Assembly (NCBI GenBank): GCA_945903675.1
Contig: CAMDOP010000187.1
Coordinates: 1 to 6,393 of the forward strand
Length of the DNA: 6,393 bases
Direction: 5' to 3'
Origin: Crenothrix polyspora
Lineage (GTDB): Bacteria > Pseudomonadota > Gammaproteobacteria > Methylococcales > Methylomonadaceae
In this document: piece after piece, positions 1 through 5,304 of the stretch
Layout: each line of letters begins with the position of its first letter
How positions within the stretch are numbered: position 1 is the first letter of the stretch
The notes under the pieces: model-generated
Told to the model about the DNA's origin: nothing
What the model saw: only the letters and a program-made list of their open reading frames with translations
Database searches by the model: none
Translations under genes and position numbers: made by a program

Positions 1-149
1 CCACTAATGCTCGTAGTCATATCATGGATACTGACTTTGCTGCAGAAACGGCTTCTATGGCTAGATCACAAATCTTGCAACAAGCAGGTATGGCGATGTT
101 GGCTCAAGCTAACACCTCAAACAACGGCATCATGGCGTTAATGAGATAA
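1..149 (+). CDS. fliC: Flagellin, C-terminal end (partial)
   Basis: This is the 3' end of a flagellin gene. The reading frame starts at base 3 and gives 48 residues before TAA at 147-149. Flagellin is exported through the flagellar type III apparatus and polymerises into the filament. The segment MDTDFAAETASMARSQILQQ followed by AGMAMLAQAN closely matches the conserved flagellin C-terminal D0 helix. That helix packs in the filament core and is the region bound by the FliS chaperone. The protein ends in arginine, as many flagellins do. The last residues (NTSNNGIMALMR) differ slightly from the common NVLSLLR-type ending. The rest of the gene, its promoter and its N-terminus lie left of the window. 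Several flagellin paralogues are common in such clusters, so fliC/fliA/flaA naming is uncertain, but the family assignment is firm. Confidence 0.95.
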   Translation, partial: TNARSHIMDTDFAAETASMARSQILQQAGMAMLAQANTSNNGIMALMR

Positions 150-156
150 TCTATTT

Positions 157-170
157 CTTGCTTTAGCAAG
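157..170 (+). repeat. Small stem-loop after flagellin stop
   Basis: CTTGC and GCAAG form a 5-bp stem around a TTTA loop, starting 7 nt after the flagellin stop codon. No T-tract follows, so it is not a convincing terminator by itself. Its CTTTAGC segment (161-167) repeats the segment at 200-206 of the larger downstream hairpin. Confidence 0.35.
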
Positions 171-182
171 TTATGGACTTGG

Positions 183-211
183 GTCGGGCTAAAGTATTAC
201 TTTAGCCCGAC
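183..211 (+). terminator. 12-bp perfect stem-loop, probable flagellin transcript end
   Basis: GTCGGGCTAAAG (183-194) and CTTTAGCCCGAC (200-211) pair perfectly over 12 bp around a 5-nt TATTA loop, 33 nt after the flagellin stop. This position is where the end of an abundant flagellin mRNA is expected. The run of T that would make it a canonical Rho-independent terminator is missing on both sides; the nearest T6 is at 238-243. It may therefore be an inefficient terminator that lets some transcription into flaG, or a 3'-end stabilising structure. Position and stem quality are seen directly; the terminator role is inferred. Confidence 0.65.
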
Positions 212-218
212 ACTACTT

Positions 219-297
219 GGGGTATCTCTAATAGTGGTTTTTTCATTTTATAGACTGAAAGGTCTAGTTCATGAGTGAGGCAGTATTAGAGATCCCC
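219..297. repeat. Long imperfect inverted repeat with nested hairpin, upstream of flaG
   Basis: GGGGTATCTCTAATA (219-233) is the reverse complement of TATTAGAGATCCCC (284-297) except for one unpaired base. The arms enclose about 50 nt. A second small stem, TAGAC/GTCTA (251-255 with 262-266, loop TGAAAG), lies inside, and a T6 run occupies 238-243. The whole structure ends 29 nt before the flaG start codon. In RNA it could form a long-armed, branched leader. In DNA it has the shape of a very small terminal-inverted-repeat element, but no target-site duplication is obvious. Function unknown. Confidence 0.55.
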
Positions 298-326
298 TAT
301 CAATATATAACTGAATAGGTGCTATC

Positions 327-707
327 ATGGATTCATTATCTACCCTTAAAACAACCGTTGCCGGGAGTCCTGCGTCTACTGACAATACTCAACCTGAAAA
401 CATTAAAACGTTATTAGATAAAGTACAGATTGTAGGCAATGCAGCCCATTCCGCTGCAACCCTTAGCAAACAAGCACCGACGCCAGTTCAAGACGTGCAA
501 AAAGCTGCTGATACTCTAAATCAGTTAGCTACTAGCCATGGCCTCAATGTTCAGTTCGAAGTGGTTAACAATGGCCAAAAAGTAATATTAGTAGTTAGGG
601 ATAGCCTTGACAACACAGTGGTTAGAGAAATCCCTGGCCATCGTGCGATTAACCTTAGCCAGAACTTCGATCCAAAACTAGGCCTGCTTTTGAGCATGCA
701 CGTTTAA
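327..707 (+). CDS. flaG: FlaG family flagellar protein
   Basis: A 126-residue protein of the FlaG family, whose genes typically sit between flagellin and fliD in polar-flagellum clusters. Its biochemical role is poorly defined; loss of FlaG in several genera changes filament length or stability. The N-terminal half (about residues 1-55) is low-complexity and rich in Thr, Ser, Ala and Gln. The conserved part is C-terminal: a helix around 54-70 (VQDVQKAADTLNQLA), then a beta-rich segment from LNVQFEVV (73-80) through VILVVRDS to the family signature TVVREIPGHRAINL (97-110), ending GLLLSMHV. It has no cysteine, signal peptide or membrane segment. The ATG is preceded by AGGTG at 317-321 with 5-nt spacing, which supports this start. 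It is the first gene of the operon that continues into fliD, 24 nt downstream. Confidence 0.9.
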   Translation: MDSLSTLKTTVAGSPASTDNTQPENIKTLLDKVQIVGNAAHSAATLSKQAPTPVQDVQKAADTLNQLATSHGLNVQFEVVNNGQKVILVVRDSLDNTVVREIPGHRAINLSQNFDPKLGLLLSMHV

Positions 708-731
708 TTTAGTAAAAACGAGGATATTACA

Positions 732-2744
732 ATGGGTCTTTCTTCAACAGGCTTGGGTTCAGGTTTAGATGTAACCAGTTTAGTGTCTAGTTTAATGACG
801 GCAGAGCAAAAACCCTTAAATGCGCTGACGGCTCAGGCCTCTAAATACACCACTAAATTAAGTTCCTTGGGCACTTTTCAAAATAATCTTGTCACCTATC
901 AAGCGACGGCTAAAGCCCTGACAGATAGCGCCAGCTTTCAAACCATTAGCGCCTCAGCTTCTGATAATAGCTCAGTGACCGGCTCACTAACGAGCGGCGC
1001 CGTACCGGGTAATTATAGTCTAGAAGTTAATCAATTAGCTCAAAGCCAAAAACTGGTGAGCACAGGCGTCAGCAATGCCTCTGCGACTGTGGGTTCGGGC
1101 ACTATCAGTTTTAATTTTGGCAACATTCAAGGGGGTAGCCTTAGCAATGGACGCTATACCGGCGCCTCTTTTACTAATAATGCCTCAGGCTCAAAAACGG
1201 TTACCATTGATAGCTCTAACAACACCCTGACCGGCATCAGCGCGGCCATCAATGCCGCAGGCCTTGGCATTACTGCCACGCTTATCAATGATGGTAGTAG
1301 CACGCCTAACCGCTTAGTACTCACGAACACGCAAACCGGCCAAACGCAAAGTATGAGCATCGCTGTCTCAGGTGATGCGGGCCTTGCTGAGCTGTTGAAC
1401 TACGATCCTTCGAATAATAGCGGCCAAGCACTTTCAGAATTAAACAAAGCGCAAGACGCACAACTTAAGATTGATGGCATTGTCATCACCAAATCAAGTA
1501 ATACCATTACTGACGCGATAACCGGCGTAACCTTGTCTTTGCAAAAAATCAACACAGGTAATCCTACTACACTCAGCCTCACCAGAAATACCAATACCCT
1601 TACCACTAATTTAAATAATTTTATCAGCGGCTATAACACCTTAATCGGCACGATCACTTCGGTGACCGCTTATGATATAAAAACTAAAACCGGTGCAGCT
1701 CTTTACGGTGAATCATCACTACGGGCGATAAAAAATCAAATTCGCAGTACGCTAACCGCTGCCTTACCTAATAGCGGAGGCTTTACAAATTTAAATCAAT
1801 TGGGCATTAGCTTTCAAAAAGATGGCACACTGGCGCTAGATTCAAGCAAATTACAAGCTGCCATTGCTAATTCCTACGATAAAGTAGCAAGCTTATTCAC
1901 TGCTACCGGTACAAGCACGGATAAGCAAATCAGTTACACCAGCGCAACAGCTGCGACTAAAACCGGTAGTTATGCCGTCAATATTAGCCAGCTAGCCAGT
2001 CAAGGCACTTTAAACGGCAATACAGCCGCTGGCCTTATTATTACTGCCGGCAGCAACGATACCTTACAATTCACTTTAGATGGCGTGCCGTCAACCCTGA
2101 CCTTAAGCGCGGGCACTTATGCCACTGCCAGTGACTTAGTGACAGAACTGCAAGCAAAAATTAATACTAATGCTAGCTTTATAAACGCAGGCTCTTCTGC
2201 CTTAGTTAGCAGCTCTAGCGACGGCAAAATTAATTTTATATCCAATGGCTTTGGTCTTAAGTCATCGATTAGTTTGTCGGGTAACGCGGCCAGCAGTATT
2301 TTGGGCGGCACAGGTATCGCCAAAGCAGGTGTTGTGATGAAAGGCAGCATCAATGGTCAAGCCTTAAGCGCCGTTGGCCAATACTTAATTGGCGCCAAGG
2401 GTGATGCTAGCGAAGGCTTGACGGTTAAAATCTTAGGCGGTGGCACGGGACCAAGGGGAAAAGTAACTTACACCAAAGGTATCGCTTTAAGTATCTCCCA
2501 ACTGATAGACTCTTATACGTCAACGGGAGGTTTAATTGCCGCTAGAAAAGAGGGCATAAACGCTTCCATTAAAACTACGAATGAAAATATGATTAAAACC
2601 CAAGCTCGTTTAACAGCGCTGCAAGTTCATTATCAATCGATGTTTACCCACCTTGATACTATCGTATCTAAAATGACAGCTACAACCACTTATCTGACCG
2701 GACAGTTTGATGCAATGGTTAAAAACAATAGCAGCAACAATTAA
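732..2744 (+). CDS. fliD: Flagellar filament cap protein FliD (hook-associated protein 2)
   Basis: FliD forms the oligomeric cap at the filament tip that folds and inserts flagellin subunits, and it can act as an adhesin. The N-terminus (GLGSGLDVTSLVSSLMTAEQ) is the typical start of the FliD N-terminal domain, which extends to about residue 107 and contains GNYSLEVNQLAQ (93-104). A flagellin-hook IN-type segment follows near 155-215. The conserved C-terminal domain runs from about 240 to the end and finishes in a helical segment with LDTIVSKMTATTTYLTGQF. At 670 residues it is at the long end for the family. Much of the excess lies around residues 395-560, where GSYAVNISQLAS (412-423) and an IN-like segment resemble the N-terminal motifs again. 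Composition is rich in Ser, Thr, Ala, Gly and Asn, with no cysteine. GAGGA at 720-724, 7 nt before ATG, is a good ribosome binding site. The partner chaperone gene is probably the fliT-like gene downstream. Confidence 0.96.
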   Translation: MGLSSTGLGSGLDVTSLVSSLMTAEQKPLNALTAQASKYTTKLSSLGTFQNNLVTYQATAKALTDSASFQTISASASDNSSVTGSLTSGAVPGNYSLEVNQLAQSQKLVSTGVSNASATVGSGTISFNFGNIQGGSLSNGRYTGASFTNNASGSKTVTIDSSNNTLTGISAAINAAGLGITATLINDGSSTPNRLVLTNTQTGQTQSMSIAVSGDAGLAELLNYDPSNNSGQALSELNKAQDAQLKIDGIVITKSSNTITDAITGVTLSLQKINTGNPTTLSLTRNTNTLTTNLNNFISGYNTLIGTITSVTAYDIKTKTGAALYGESSLRAIKNQIRSTLTAALPNSGGFTNLNQLGISFQKDGTLALDSSKLQAAIANSYDKVASLFTATGTSTDKQISYTSATAATKTGSYAVNISQLASQGTLNGNTAAGLIITAGSNDTLQFTLDGVPSTLTLSAGTYATASDLVTELQAKINTNASFINAGSSALVSSSSDGKINFISNGFGLKSSISLSGNAASSILGGTGIAKAGVVMKGSINGQALSAVGQYLIGAKGDASEGLTVKILGGGTGPRGKVTYTKGIALSISQLIDSYTSTGGLIAARKEGINASIKTTNENMIKTQARLTALQVHYQSMFTHLDTIVSKMTATTTYLTGQFDAMVKNNSSNN

Positions 2745-2748
2745 TCTT

Positions 2749-3186
2749 ATGAACGTCTACGGTAAATCAGCTTCAAAATCTTATAACAACATTAGCTTAG
2801 AAACCTCAGTTTCTACTGCTAATCCGCATCAATTAATTACGCTATTAATTGAGGCGACTTTAGTTGCCATCGTTAAAGCTAAATATCATATGCAAAAGCA
2901 GGAAATAGAAGAAAAAGGCAAGGCTATTACTCATGCGGTAACTATGATTGATGGCGGTTTACGGGGCGGCTTAGACTTTGACCAAGGCGGTGAATTAGCC
3001 AAAAACTTGGATGAACTTTACCTTTATATGATCAAACAATTACTAACCGGTAATCTTCAAAACCAAGTTGAACTTTTAGATGAAGCCTATCAATTATTGC
3101 AGGGCATAAAAGAGGCTTGGGTGACTATAGGCCAAAATCTTGACCTGCCAGCAGAGGGCCCAAGAAGTATCAGTACGGCTTCCTAA
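2749..3186 (+). CDS. fliS: Flagellin export chaperone FliS
   Basis: FliS binds the C-terminal helix of unpolymerised flagellin in the cytoplasm, prevents premature assembly and delivers it to the export gate. I chose the ATG at 2749 (145 residues, MNVYGKSASK...) because the family typically begins just before a conserved Tyr-rich segment and because this start lies 4 nt after the fliD stop. A longer in-frame start at 2707 would overlap fliD and add 14 residues unlike the family. Visible signatures are TANPHQLITLLIEATL (23-38), GGLDFDQGGELAKNLDELYLYM (split across 73-94) and LLQGIKEAW (116-124), all in the predicted four-helix bundle. The Ser-rich tail (139-145) is probably disordered. No clear Shine-Dalgarno precedes the ATG, so translation is probably coupled to fliD. 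Confidence 0.94.
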   Translation: MNVYGKSASKSYNNISLETSVSTANPHQLITLLIEATLVAIVKAKYHMQKQEIEEKGKAITHAVTMIDGGLRGGLDFDQGGELAKNLDELYLYMIKQLLTGNLQNQVELLDEAYQLLQGIKEAWVTIGQNLDLPAEGPRSISTAS

Positions 3187-3518
3187 TGAACGCTGATGAC
3201 ACTATTGTTGTTTATGAGAGGCTTTTAGCGCTTGCAGAGCAAATGCTGATCGCGGCTAATCAGCGAGAATGGCAAGATTTTGAAGATTTAGATGTCAGTT
3301 ATACGCAGCAAATAGATATGCTCATGGCTTGTTCTAAACAACAATCATTGAGCCCTGAAGCGAATATAAAAGCTGAACGGTTATTGACTGACATCATAGC
3401 ATCCAACGCTAAGCTGTTTGATATCACTAGGCTTTGGCAGGAAGAACTCGCGCTAATGATTAACAGCGTTGATACAGAACAAAAACTGCAACAGGCCTAC
3501 AACAAAAATACCTATTAA
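3186..3518 (+). CDS. fliT: FliT-like flagellar export chaperone
   Basis: A 110-residue, mainly helical protein starting at the TAATG overlap with the fliS stop, as fliT does in many fliDST clusters. FliT binds FliD and the export ATPase complex, and in enterics also inhibits FlhD4C2. Family-like features are YERLLALAEQMLIAA (10-24), the acidic/aromatic EWQDFEDLD (28-36), a second helix around 61-78 (IKAERLLTDIIASNAKLF) and a C-terminal EQKLQQAYN (98-106) that resembles the end of other FliT proteins. FliT sequences diverge strongly, so the assignment rests on size, helical pattern and position together. A single cysteine is present at 49. There is no separate ribosome binding site; coupling to fliS is expected. 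Whether it also regulates flagellar genes cannot be told from sequence. Confidence 0.8.
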   Translation: MNADDTIVVYERLLALAEQMLIAANQREWQDFEDLDVSYTQQIDMLMACSKQQSLSPEANIKAERLLTDIIASNAKLFDITRLWQEELALMINSVDTEQKLQQAYNKNTY

Positions 3519-3519
3519 T

Positions 3520-4473
3520 ATGGCTATAAATGTCAATTTGACCAGTAACTCTCCAGTTTCTGCGTCCGCATCTTTAGGCACTACCGAGACGGTTGCCAGC
3601 CCTCATCAAGACGACCTTGTTAAATTTGATCAAATCGCCATTGGTAAACAATTACAGGGGCAGATTGTCAAAACCCTTGATGGCAATTCCATCATAAAAA
3701 TCAACAATGGTTTACAAACTGGTTCTATTATTCAACTTCGTCTACCGGCTGAATTTAAAGTCGGCGATCAACTCATATTAACACTGCTGTCAAACGACAA
3801 TAACCAGCCTCGCTTCTCTGTCAGTTTACAAGCTGTTAGTTTAGGAAATACGGTTATTAGTGATACCGGACAATTATTATCGCAATTACTAGAAAAAAAT
3901 CCAGTACCCAATCGGATTGCAGGCACCACACCTCTTACAACCAGTAACGAACCCGATCCGACGCAATTGGCGAGCCGACTCAATAATGCGATTAATAACA
4001 GCGGTGTTTTTTATGAGTCTCATTTAAAACAATGGAGCGAAGGTCAGCGAACCGTCGAGCAAATCCGACAAGAACCGCAAAATAATACTCTGGTAAACAA
4101 TCAATTAATCCCCATGCAACTTGAGGCGATGGAAAACAAGCATTTTGCTTGGCAAGGTGAGGTCTGGCCAGGCCAAACTATGCAATGGGATGTGCATAAA
4201 GATGAGAATAACGAGCCGAACCAGAACAAACAAAACGACTCTGACTATAATGCCAGTTGGAACACCACTATTAAGTTAGATATGCCCAATTTGGGGCACA
4301 TTTCAGCGACGATCAGCATTAAAGACGATGTGGCTCATATACAATTACATGCCAATAATGCTGATGCGGCCACTCTTTTAAAAAACAATAGTGAGCAGTT
4401 GATACACTCTTTCGCTAGCTCTGGCATATCTTTAGAAAACTTACAAACCTACTTCGACAATGGCGCTACCTAA
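3520..4473 (+). CDS. fliK: FliK-type flagellar hook-length control protein
   Basis: Likely a secreted hook-length control protein, which interacts through its C-terminal domain with FlhB to switch export from hook to filament subunits. The chosen ATG lies 1 nt after the fliT-like stop (317 residues); an in-frame ATG at 3469 would add 17 residues inside that gene and looks unnatural. Residues 1-30 are Ser/Thr/Asn-rich, as expected of an export signal. About 44-105 form a beta-rich domain (LQGQIVKTLDG, IKINNGLQTGSIIQLRLP). A polar linker rich in Asn and Gln spans about 140-245. The FliK C-terminal (Flg_hook) domain is at about 248-312 (TIKLDMPNLGHISATISI, then HIQLHANNADAATLL, then LIHSFASSGISLENL). 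It is shorter than many FliK proteins. It overlaps the FlhB-like gene by 14 nt, and the two form a functional pair. It may be a second, divergent FliK rather than the main ruler. Confidence 0.82.
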   Translation: MAINVNLTSNSPVSASASLGTTETVASPHQDDLVKFDQIAIGKQLQGQIVKTLDGNSIIKINNGLQTGSIIQLRLPAEFKVGDQLILTLLSNDNNQPRFSVSLQAVSLGNTVISDTGQLLSQLLEKNPVPNRIAGTTPLTTSNEPDPTQLASRLNNAINNSGVFYESHLKQWSEGQRTVEQIRQEPQNNTLVNNQLIPMQLEAMENKHFAWQGEVWPGQTMQWDVHKDENNEPNQNKQNDSDYNASWNTTIKLDMPNLGHISATISIKDDVAHIQLHANNADAATLLKNNSEQLIHSFASSGISLENLQTYFDNGAT

Positions 4474-4744
4474 AGATCTGAGCTTAAAACAAGCCGTCGC
4501 ACTGGCCTACACAGCCGGCAGCAAATCACCCAAAGTCATTGCTGCGGGCAAAGGCATGATTGCCGATCAAATTATCAAACTGGCCAAAGAAAATGATGTG
4601 TACGTCTATGAATCTAAGGAGATGGTTGCACTCTTGATGCAAGTAGATTTGGACCAAGAAATCCCACCTAGTCTATATAAAGCTGTGGCAGAGCTTTTAT
4701 CATGGCTCTATAAAATTGAAAAAGCCACGCTACCCAGTCTTTAA
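4460..4744 (+). CDS. Free-standing FlhB C-terminal domain-like protein (FhlB/YlqH type)
   Basis: A 94-residue soluble protein homologous to the cytoplasmic domain of FlhB, the export gate component that sets substrate specificity; YscU/EscU are the virulence-system counterparts. Matching segments are QAVALAYTAGSKSPKVIAAG (11-30), KGMIADQIIKLAKENDVYVY (31-50), and EIPPSLYKAVAELLSWLYKI (67-86), which covers the conserved EIP motif and final helix. The transmembrane half of FlhB is absent. The NPTH autocleavage motif that lies just before YAVAL in FlhB is replaced here by LSLK (7-10), so this protein cannot self-cleave in that way. It resembles an already separated C-terminal fragment. Such small proteins (FhlB, B. 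subtilis YlqH) often sit beside a fliK gene, as here. The gene overlaps fliK by 14 nt with no visible ribosome binding site, suggesting translational coupling. It is probably an accessory to a full-length FlhB encoded elsewhere. Confidence 0.88.
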   Translation: MALPKDLSLKQAVALAYTAGSKSPKVIAAGKGMIADQIIKLAKENDVYVYESKEMVALLMQVDLDQEIPPSLYKAVAELLSWLYKIEKATLPSL

Positions 4745-4757
4745 TTAGCTCATTAAA
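4740..4757. repeat. Short inverted repeat spanning both convergent stop codons
   Basis: TTTAAT (4740-4745) and ATTAAA (4752-4757) are reverse complements around a 6-nt centre and contain the stop codons of the FlhB-like gene and of fliE. Six A/T pairs are too weak for a convincing terminator on either strand; this is simply all the structure the 8-nt gap offers. Confidence 0.3.
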
Positions 4758-5097
4758 CTTGCATATTCATAATGTCGTGATAAGCAGACACTAAGCGGTT
4801 ACGAACTTGTACCGTTGCTTGCAAGGCAATCGATGATTTTTGATAACCTATCATCACATCCGAAAGGTTCACTGAGTTATCACCTAACGTATATTTCTGC
4901 CCTAGCTCTTGGGCATTGTTCTGAAGTTGATTAGCTTGTTCAAGCTGATTTTTAAAAACCTGCGCAAAATCCACTCCACTCGCTGACTGCGATTGATTAA
5001 CTTTGGACTCAATTGAGTTCGGAAGCTTTACATTTGAAACAGTGTTACGCATTTGAGCAATCATTGCTTCAATTTTTCCACCATCAATTGCAATCAT
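4753..5097 (-). CDS. fliE: Flagellar hook-basal body complex protein FliE
   Basis: FliE is the exported rod protein that joins the MS ring to the proximal rod, and it is among the first substrates of the flagellar export apparatus. The 114-residue product has the family length. Its C-terminal 39 residues (76-114) are diagnostic: VNLSDVMIGYQKSSIALQAT followed by VQVRNRLVSAYHDIMNMQV. Upstream, VDFAQVFKNQLEQANQLQ (43-60) matches the conserved central helix. Residues 20-42 form a polar, Ser/Gln-rich linker. The start is well supported: read on the minus strand, AAGGTG (complement of 5103-5108) lies 5 nt before ATG. The gene is monocistronic here, divergent from fliF and convergent with the FlhB-like gene. 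In Pseudomonas and Vibrio fliE leads the fliF operon, whereas enteric bacteria also have it divergent. Confidence 0.96.
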   Translation of the reverse strand: MIAIDGGKIEAMIAQMRNTVSNVKLPNSIESKVNQSQSASGVDFAQVFKNQLEQANQLQNNAQELGQKYTLGDNSVNLSDVMIGYQKSSIALQATVQVRNRLVSAYHDIMNMQV

Positions 5098-5137
5098 ATA
5101 AACACCTTAACTAAATAATTCAAAAAATAACCTATAT

Positions 5138-5143
5138 ATTATA
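5138..5143 (-). promoter_or_regulatory. Candidate -10 box for fliE
   Basis: On the minus strand this reads TATAAT, a perfect sigma-70 -10 hexamer about 40 nt before the fliE start. The hexamer at a 17-nt spacing reads TATTAA, a poor -35, and lies within the AT-rich tandem repeats. In such AT-rich DNA a TATAAT can occur by chance. Confidence 0.22.
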
Positions 5144-5179
5144 GAGTATCAATAATATCATTAATATCATTAATATAAT
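5144..5179. repeat. 9-bp tandem repeat (TAATATCAT)
   Basis: Two exact copies of TAATATCAT (5153-5161, 5162-5170) are followed by a near copy TAATATAAT (5171-5179) and preceded by a degenerate unit GAGTATCAA (5144-5152). The array lies between the two divergent start codons, immediately upstream (for the minus strand) of the candidate fliE -10 box. Arrays like this can change copy number by slipped replication, which would alter promoter spacing. A simple AT-rich sequence without function is also possible. Confidence 0.7.
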
Positions 5180-5215
5180 ATTGTTTTTAATACTACCACA
5201 CCCATCAAGAATGTA

Positions 5216-5221
5216 TATAAT
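5216..5221 (+). promoter_or_regulatory. Candidate -10 box for fliF
   Basis: TATAAT lies 83 nt before the fliF start codon, within GTATATAAT. The hexamer 17 nt upstream (CTACCA) does not resemble TTGACA and there is no correctly spaced TG extension, so promoter activity would need an activator. The palindrome at 5260-5281 would lie in the transcribed leader. Weak evidence. Confidence 0.2.
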
Positions 5222-5242
5222 GAATCAAATAGCTTACATAAA

Positions 5243-5256
5243 GCACCTTTTAATCC
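5243..5256 (-). promoter_or_regulatory. Candidate sigma-54 promoter core for fliE
   Basis: Read on the minus strand, the bases are GG, ten bases, then GC (GGATTAAAAGGTGC), the invariant spacing of a -24/-12 sigma-54 promoter. The flanks TTA before GG and TTTA after GC match the consensus only partly; the usual TGGCAC and TTGC are not intact. Transcription would start near 5231 and give a leader of about 130 nt. Class II flagellar genes of Pseudomonas and Vibrio, fliE included, use sigma-54 with a FleQ/FlrC-type activator, so the position makes sense, but the match is weak. Confidence 0.3.
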
Positions 5257-5259
5257 TAA

Positions 5260-5281
5260 GATAAAATCGCTAGATTTTATC
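5260..5281. repeat. Perfect 9-bp palindrome upstream of fliF
   Basis: GATAAAATC (5260-5268) and GATTTTATC (5273-5281) are exact reverse complements around GCTA. The 22-bp site ends 23 nt before the fliF start codon and lies just upstream of the candidate fliE sigma-54 element on the other strand. The symmetry and 13-bp centre-to-centre spacing suit a dimeric regulator; it could also form an mRNA hairpin in the fliF leader. It does not match a FleQ site that I recognise. Confidence 0.6.
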
Positions 5282-5304
5282 AATAGCTAAAAAACTAACT
5301 TATT

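Larger units (their letters stand above)
5098..5304. promoter_or_regulatory. Divergent fliE/fliF control region, very AT-rich
   Basis: This 207-nt spacer must carry the start signals for fliE (leftward) and fliF (rightward). By hand count only about a fifth of it is G or C, well below the flanking genes. The plus strand has no GG dinucleotide anywhere in the spacer, so it holds neither a sigma-54 -24/-12 element (which needs GG) nor a GG-containing ribosome binding site for fliF. It contains 9-bp tandem repeats, a perfect palindrome and candidate promoter motifs, listed separately. Curved DNA or binding of a nucleoid protein such as H-NS would fit this composition, but this is only inferred. 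Confidence 0.6.

Noticed and set aside
190..211. Possible sigma-28 promoter (TAAAG...GCCCGA) before flaG
   Set aside because: The -35-like and -10-like parts are only 7 nt apart instead of about 11 and are explained by the 12-bp hairpin.
1154..2353. Open frames antisense to fliD (three of 68-78 codons)
   Set aside because: They are hydrophobic, low-complexity mirror translations of the Ser/Thr/Asn-rich fliD coding strand, with no ribosome site or homology.
2707..2748. Longer start for fliS inside fliD
   Set aside because: The added residues (MMQWLKTIAATINL) are fliD sequence read in another frame and do not resemble FliS; the ATG at 2749 gives a normal N-terminus.
3469..3519. Longer start for the FliK-like protein
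   Set aside because: It would overlap the fliT-like gene by 50 nt and add a segment (MIQNKNCNRPTTKIPIN) atypical of FliK; the ATG at 3520 directly follows the upstream stop.
3768..3983. 71-codon open frame antisense to fliK
   Set aside because: Shadow frame opposite a well-supported gene; no recognisable domain.
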